From JAHELQ01 sp964491915 (GTDB taxonomy: Bacteria > Acidobacteriota > Aminicenantia > UBA2199), in NCBI GenBank assembly GCA_964491915.1, contig CAZBHS010000007.1, positions 1 to 64,000 of the forward strand: DNA of 64,000 nucleotides. The letters are read 5' to 3'. Below the pieces are notes generated by a model, which saw nothing but the letters and a program-made list of their open reading frames with translations, made no database searches and was not told the origin of the DNA. Positions within the stretch are counted from its first letter, which is position 1. Each line of letters opens with the position of its first letter. Of this stretch, positions 60,196 through 64,000 are shown piece after piece. Made by a program: the position numbers and the translations under genes.

Positions 60196-61272
60196 TTAGT
60201 ATTTCTCTTTGACCGGTTTTGTGGGATCGCTTTCGTTGCCTTTGTTGTCCACCGAGGTGATATAATAGGCGAACACCACATCGCGGCTCACTTTTTTGTC
60301 GCGGAAGAAATTATCAGTCACATTGTCGGCGATGAGCTTGAACTCGCTGTCTGTTTGATCTTCGGTTTTGCGGTAGATCCGGTAAAAGGCCATATCCGGG
60401 TCTTCGACTTTCTTCCAGGTGAGGAAGAGGTGGTCGGCGGCGCGGAACGCCATCAGGTTTTGAGGGATGTCCGGCGCGTAGATGTCCGCGATTTTTATGG
60501 TTGGAGTGTTGGAGGGGGAGCTCTCGGTCATTGTTGATTGGAGGGCGGTGATGCAGTAGGAGTAGGTACCTTCGATGCCGGTATCTGTATCTTCGTAGTA
60601 TTCTGTAAGAATGGTCTTGGTGTTCAGTTTTCTAAATTCCTGCGCGGTTTCCCCCTCGGCTCCGGTTTCGATTTTGCGGTAGATATTGTATCCGGCGATT
60701 CCCTGGACCGGCAGTTCCAGTATGTTCAACGACGGTTTTCCCCATTTCAGTTGCAGGAATTTGCCTGTTTGGGTAATGGCCAGATCTTCCACCGGTTTAA
60801 CCGGTACCTGGGTTTTGATGGATACGATTTTTCCCAGCTTTGCTTTCTTTTTTTCATATTCGTAGCGAACCGAGAAGAAATGGTTTTTCTGGTCCAGTTC
60901 CAGCGGTTTGAAGGGGATTTTCAAGAGGTAAGAGTCTCCTTTTTGGGTTAATTCTTCTTTTTTGAGTTTTAGAAGTAGGTTGCGGCGGCTGGCCATTTTT
61001 TTGGCCGACAGGGATTCCGCGGCGTAATAAATAAATACCCGCTGGAGTTTTACCGGGTCGAATGTTGTTTCGGCGTCCGATAGTTTGTCGGGGAATTGAA
61101 TGTCGATCTTGATTTCCGGTCCCTGCTGCGACAGGGTGATTTGTTCCACCGGTTTGGGCAGGATTTCCGGGATCAAAATGAGCGGTCCCTTTTTCCCGCA
61201 ATGAATAAAGGCCAATAATGCCAACACGATCAAGACTTTGCGTATGGTTGCTTTTTTTTCAGTCATTCTCAT
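60196..61272 (-). CDS. FN3-domain lipoprotein with LptM-like N-terminus
   Basis: The 358-residue protein has a lipoprotein signal (VLIVLALLAFIHC). After the Cys comes CGKKGPL, which matches the CGxKGPL start of LptM, the lipoprotein that helps LPS translocon maturation. Most of the mature part consists of beta strands. Two fibronectin type III-like domains are recognisable from the pattern around LKWGKPSLNILELPVQGIAG, GTYSYCITALQS and FLTWKKVEDPDMAFYRIYRK. It is therefore longer than LptM, which is about 60 residues. The protein probably stands on the inner face of the outer membrane; a role in LPS assembly is inference. It starts 19 bp after hslU. Confidence 0.75.
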   Translation of the reverse strand: MRMTEKKATIRKVLIVLALLAFIHCGKKGPLILIPEILPKPVEQITLSQQGPEIKIDIQFPDKLSDAETTFDPVKLQRVFIYYAAESLSAKKMASRRNLLLKLKKEELTQKGDSYLLKIPFKPLELDQKNHFFSVRYEYEKKKAKLGKIVSIKTQVPVKPVEDLAITQTGKFLQLKWGKPSLNILELPVQGIAGYNIYRKIETGAEGETAQEFRKLNTKTILTEYYEDTDTGIEGTYSYCITALQSTMTESSPSNTPTIKIADIYAPDIPQNLMAFRAADHLFLTWKKVEDPDMAFYRIYRKTEDQTDSEFKLIADNVTDNFFRDKKVSRDVVFAYYITSVDNKGNESDPTKPVKEKY

Positions 61273-61291
61273 TTTTTTATCGTTAATTTTT

Positions 61292-62656
61292 TTATAGAAT
61301 ATACTTACTCAAGTCGGTATCTTGCGCGATGCTCTCCACTTTGTCGCTCACATAGGCGCTGTCGATCTTGACTTTGCCGTTGTCGATATCCGAGGCTTCA
61401 AACGAAATCTCTTCCATCACTTTCTCCATAATGGTGTGGAGGCGGCGGGCGCCGATGTTTTCAGAGCTGGCGTTGAGGTGTTCGGCGATACGGGCTACCT
61501 CTTCGACGGCGTCGTCTGTGTAGTTGATATCGAGCCCTTCGGTGCTGAGCAGTTGCTGATATTGTGTGACCAGAGCGTTTTTCGGTTCCGTCAGGATACG
61601 GATGAAGTCCTCCTGGTTGAGAGAGTCGAGCTCGACCCGGATGGGGAAACGGCCTTGCAATTCCGGGATCATGTCCGCCGGTTTGGTTACATGAAAGGCG
61701 CCGGCGCCGATGAAGAGGATATGGTCGGTCTTGACCATACCGTATTTGGTGTTGACTGTGGTGCCTTCAATGATGGGGAGAAGATCCCGTTGTACACCTT
61801 CCCGGGATACCATGGGGCCCTGCGAGGTTTCCCTTCCGGCGATCTTGTCGATTTCATCCAGGAATACGATTCCCATTTGTTCGGAGCGCTCGATGGCGAT
61901 TTTCGATATTTCTTCCATATCCAGGAGCTTGGCCTGTTCTTCCTTGACCAGGTATTCTTCCGCCTCTTCCACGGTCATCTTTCGTTTTTTGGTTTTGGCG
62001 CCGCCGAACATGTTGGGCATCATCTCGCCGATGGTGATACCGATCTCTTCGACGCCGGAAGAGGAAAAAATCTCGAATGGCGTCATTTGGGCGGATTTGA
62101 CCTCCACCTCGACGATCCGGTCGTTCAGTTTCCCTTCCCGCAGCATGGCGCGGAATTTTTCTTTGGTGTCGTCTTTTTTTTCGATATCCAATTCTTCCGC
62201 CGGCCCTTTGATTTTGGTCTTGGGCAGGAGAATGGAGAGGATTCTCTCTTCGACATTTCTGGCGGCTCTTTCTTTGTTGGATTCCATTTTTTCGGCTTTC
62301 ACCAGGTCCACGGCGATGCGAGTCAGGTCGCGAATCATGGACTCGACATCTCGGCCCACATATCCCACTTCAGTGAATTTAGACGCTTCGATTTTTATGA
62401 AAGGGGAATGGGTCAGTTTGGCCAGGCGGCGGGCGATTTCAGTTTTTCCTACCCCTGTGGGGCCGATCATCAGAATGTTTTTAGGGATGATGTCGTCGGC
62501 AATCTCCTTGGGGAGTTGCTGGCGGCGGTAGCGGTTGCGAAGAGCGATCGCTACCGACTTTTTAGCGTCTTTTTGGCCTATGATATATTTGTCCAACTCG
62601 GCGACGATTTGTCGTGGAGTCAGCTCATCGTTTTTTTGGGTTATCTGGTGGCTCAT
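61292..62656 (-). CDS. hslU: ATP-dependent protease ATPase subunit HslU
   Basis: HslU is the AAA+ unfoldase of the HslUV protease. The 454-residue protein has LTPRQIVAELDKYIIGQ, Walker A GPTGVGKTEIARRLA, the pore loop KYVGRDVESM-like (here GYVGRDVESMIRD), Walker B VFLDEIDKIA, and a C-terminal DLSKYIL that inserts into HslV. The I-domain occupies about residues 110-240. It immediately follows hslV (no gap). Confidence 0.96.
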   Translation of the reverse strand: MSHQITQKNDELTPRQIVAELDKYIIGQKDAKKSVAIALRNRYRRQQLPKEIADDIIPKNILMIGPTGVGKTEIARRLAKLTHSPFIKIEASKFTEVGYVGRDVESMIRDLTRIAVDLVKAEKMESNKERAARNVEERILSILLPKTKIKGPAEELDIEKKDDTKEKFRAMLREGKLNDRIVEVEVKSAQMTPFEIFSSSGVEEIGITIGEMMPNMFGGAKTKKRKMTVEEAEEYLVKEEQAKLLDMEEISKIAIERSEQMGIVFLDEIDKIAGRETSQGPMVSREGVQRDLLPIIEGTTVNTKYGMVKTDHILFIGAGAFHVTKPADMIPELQGRFPIRVELDSLNQEDFIRILTEPKNALVTQYQQLLSTEGLDINYTDDAVEEVARIAEHLNASSENIGARRLHTIMEKVMEEISFEASDIDNGKVKIDSAYVSDKVESIAQDTDLSKYIL

Positions 62657-63211
62657 TTATAATTCCTCGACTGTAAAATTGTGATTTGTATAAATGCAGG
62701 TGTCCGCCGCGATCTTCAGGGATTGTTCCACGATGCCGCGGGCATCCATCCCGGAGTGGCGTTTCAACGCCAGGGCTGCCGCGTGGGCGTAGGGTCCGCC
62801 GGAGCCGATAGCCAGGATGTCTTCGTCCGGCTCGATCACATCCCCGGAACCGGAAAGGATGAAGAGTTTTTCATGGTTGGCGACTATTAGCATCGCTTCC
62901 AGGCGGCGCAGCACTTTATCGGTGCGCCACTCTTTGGAGAGCTCGATGGCGGCGCGGGCGATATTGCCGTTGTACTCTTCCAGTTTCCCTTCGAATCTCT
63001 GGAATAGGGAGAAGGCGTCGGAGGTGGAACCGGCGAAGCCCGCCAGAACTTTTCCATGATAGAGTCTCCTCACCTTTTTGGCCCCATGTTTAAGGACTGT
63101 GTTTTGAAAGGAGACCTGGCCGTCCGCTCCGATGACCACCTTGCCGTTATTGCGGACGCATAACACGGTGGTGCTTATGATTTTGTCTTTCCGTCGTTTC
63201 ATTTCCATCAT
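62657..63211 (-). CDS. hslV: ATP-dependent protease peptidase subunit HslV
   Basis: HslV is the proteasome-like threonine protease that works with HslU. The mature N-terminus is a Thr within STTVLCVRNNGKVVIGADGQV, so a propeptide of about 13 residues must be removed; the nucleophile is Thr14 or Thr15 counted from this start. Further family motifs are VRRLYHGKVLAGFAGS and GDVIEPDEDILAIGSGG. ATG 63211 has a distant AAGGA; ATG 63202 is an alternative. It heads the minus-strand run and is divergent from the ChaN-like gene. Confidence 0.95.
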   Translation of the reverse strand: MMEMKRRKDKIISTTVLCVRNNGKVVIGADGQVSFQNTVLKHGAKKVRRLYHGKVLAGFAGSTSDAFSLFQRFEGKLEEYNGNIARAAIELSKEWRTDKVLRRLEAMLIVANHEKLFILSGSGDVIEPDEDILAIGSGGPYAHAAALALKRHSGMDARGIVEQSLKIAADTCIYTNHNFTVEEL

Positions 63212-63257
63212 TTTATTTTATTCCTTTTTAGTATCGCAGTCAAATTTAAAAAAAAGT

Positions 63258-63289
63258 CCGGTTTTCGCTTGTAAAAACCGGCTTTTTTA
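63258..63289 (+). terminator. Hairpin with T run in the hslV-chaN gap
   Basis: CCGGTTTT (63258-63265) pairs with AAAACCGG (63274-63281), followed by CTTTTTT. It lies in the 160-bp gap between divergent genes, where a terminator for an annotated gene is not expected. It may be an attenuator of the downstream gene or the end of an unrecognised small transcript. Confidence 0.5.
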
Positions 63290-63370
63290 TATTATTATTT
63301 TAACTTAATTTTGTCAAACGACAAGTAAAAAATACATTCTACCCTGGTGGCCGGAATGAAGGAGATGCGG

Positions 63371-64000
63371 ATGAGAAAGATAATGTTTGGTTTGTCCATT
63401 GGACTGGTTTTGCTCGCCGGTACGTTGACGCCTTTTGAGAACGACGGTTTGCCGTTGGGGGACTCACAATATAAATACCAATTGTTGCATATCGGGAAGG
63501 ATACGATGGTTTCCACCGCCTCCAAAAAAGAGGTGACTGCGGACGGTATTGTGGTGGAGAACCCAAACACCCGGGTGTTTATGGTGGGGGAGTATCATGA
63601 TAGTTACCTGTGTCACACCTTGCAGAGGGATTTTCTTGAAGCGTTGTACAAACAGCACGAACATATAATCGTCGGCTTCGAGTTCTTCCGGCGCGAGGAT
63701 AATGAAATTCTGGACCGCTACCGTTTGGGGAAGATCGATGAGAAAGAATTACTTGAGAAAACCGGATGGTATGCCGCCAATGGGCTTAATTTCGGGTATA
63801 CGCGGTTGGTGATGGATGTGATTCGCAAATACAAAATAAAGGCGGTGGGTTTGAATGTGCCTCGCAAGATCGTTCACAAAGTGTCCACCATGGGGTTTGA
63901 CCGGTTGTCCGCCGGAGAGAAGGCGATGTTTCCCACCATCGGCATTCCCAATCGCGACCACGAGTATTTCATCAGGTCCCAATTCGGCGATTTTTCGGTG
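63371..64000 (+). CDS. ChaN-like protein, 3'-truncated
   Basis: The frame runs off the window end after 210 codons. It begins with a signal peptide (MRKIMFGLSIGLVLLAGTL), then MVGEYHDSYLCHTLQRDFLEA and IVGFEFFRREDNEILDRY, matching the ChaN family of heme-binding or erythromycin esterase-like surface proteins (GExHxxxxxHxxQ and a GxExF-like motif). ATG 63371 has GGAG 6 nt upstream; in-frame ATGs at 63356 and 63365 are poorer. The function is inferred from the family only. Confidence 0.8.
   Translation, partial: MRKIMFGLSIGLVLLAGTLTPFENDGLPLGDSQYKYQLLHIGKDTMVSTASKKEVTADGIVVENPNTRVFMVGEYHDSYLCHTLQRDFLEALYKQHEHIIVGFEFFRREDNEILDRYRLGKIDEKELLEKTGWYAANGLNFGYTRLVMDVIRKYKIKAVGLNVPRKIVHKVSTMGFDRLSAGEKAMFPTIGIPNRDHEYFIRSQFGDFSV

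Noticed and set aside
61322..62662. A 446-codon frame antisense to hslU
   Set aside because: Aspartate- and Phe-rich mirror of the hslU codons; hslU is strongly supported.

Overview
The window looks like a chromosomal segment of an uncultured, diderm, probably anaerobic bacterium. The outer membrane is indicated by a complete Tol-Pal operon, many lipoproteins, lgt/lspA, SurA-like chaperones and the murein recycling ligase Mpl. Anaerobic or fermentative life is suggested by a citrate lyase-type operon, a B12/radical SAM enzyme, a fumarate reductase-like flavoprotein and a ferredoxin-type DUF362 protein. The mix of a lone NRPS module, CHAT/STAND proteins and this housekeeping set reminds me of Candidatus Aminicenantes (OP8) or a nearby lineage. 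That assignment is an inference from gene content, not from a marker search.

Layout. 1-3.2 kb: the end of an NtrY-like histidine kinase, then an LD-carboxypeptidase and mpl, two steps of murein peptide recycling. 3.2-3.5 kb: a small Cys-rich peptide gene with its own promoter. 3.65-8.3 kb: tolQ-tolR-tonB/tolA-tolB-pal-ybgF. 8.3-13.2 kb, same strand: ssb, an MglA-like GTPase with a long acidic tail, and three exported proteins of unknown role. 13.2-22.2 kb, minus strand: surA, a parvulin lipoprotein, rluD, lgt, lspA, ileS and a fused homocysteine methyltransferase/methylene-THF reductase. 22.4-28.8 kb, minus strand: a secreted toroid/FG-GAP protein, an OPT transporter, era and a CorC/HlyC-type CBS protein. 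28.9-32.3 kb: a membrane-anchored unknown, then a CitD-CitE fusion and CitF.

32.4-42.4 kb is accessory DNA. It holds a decayed reading frame built from 21-nt (heptad) repeats and a two-gene CHAT-SIR2 / nSTAND-HEAT module, a candidate NTP-dependent conflict (defence) system. A convergent AAA/PD-(D/E)XK gene follows. 42.5-46.7 kb: a radical SAM/B12 enzyme and a divergent FAD reductase separated by 630 bp carrying three copies of a TGTAA-N7-TTACA dyad, then a small STAS-like protein. 46.8-49.4 kb: a TrkA/TrkH potassium system and lepB. 49.55 kb: tRNA-Val(CAC). 49.75-54.25 kb: a lone C-A-T-E NRPS predicted to make D-Asn. 54.4-54.6 kb: a long foldback element. 54.7-59.0 kb: methyltransferase, nucleoside phosphorylase-like, D-2-hydroxyacid dehydrogenase and uvrB. 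59.0-63.2 kb, minus strand: DUF362 ferredoxin, FN3 lipoprotein, hslU and hslV. 63.4 kb to the end: a truncated ChaN-like protein.

Promoters close to the sigma-70 consensus (TTGACA-17-TATAAT) can be picked out before pal, tolQ, metH/F, the tRNA, the CHAT gene and the parvulin gene. All functions are read from motifs by eye; no database search was possible.
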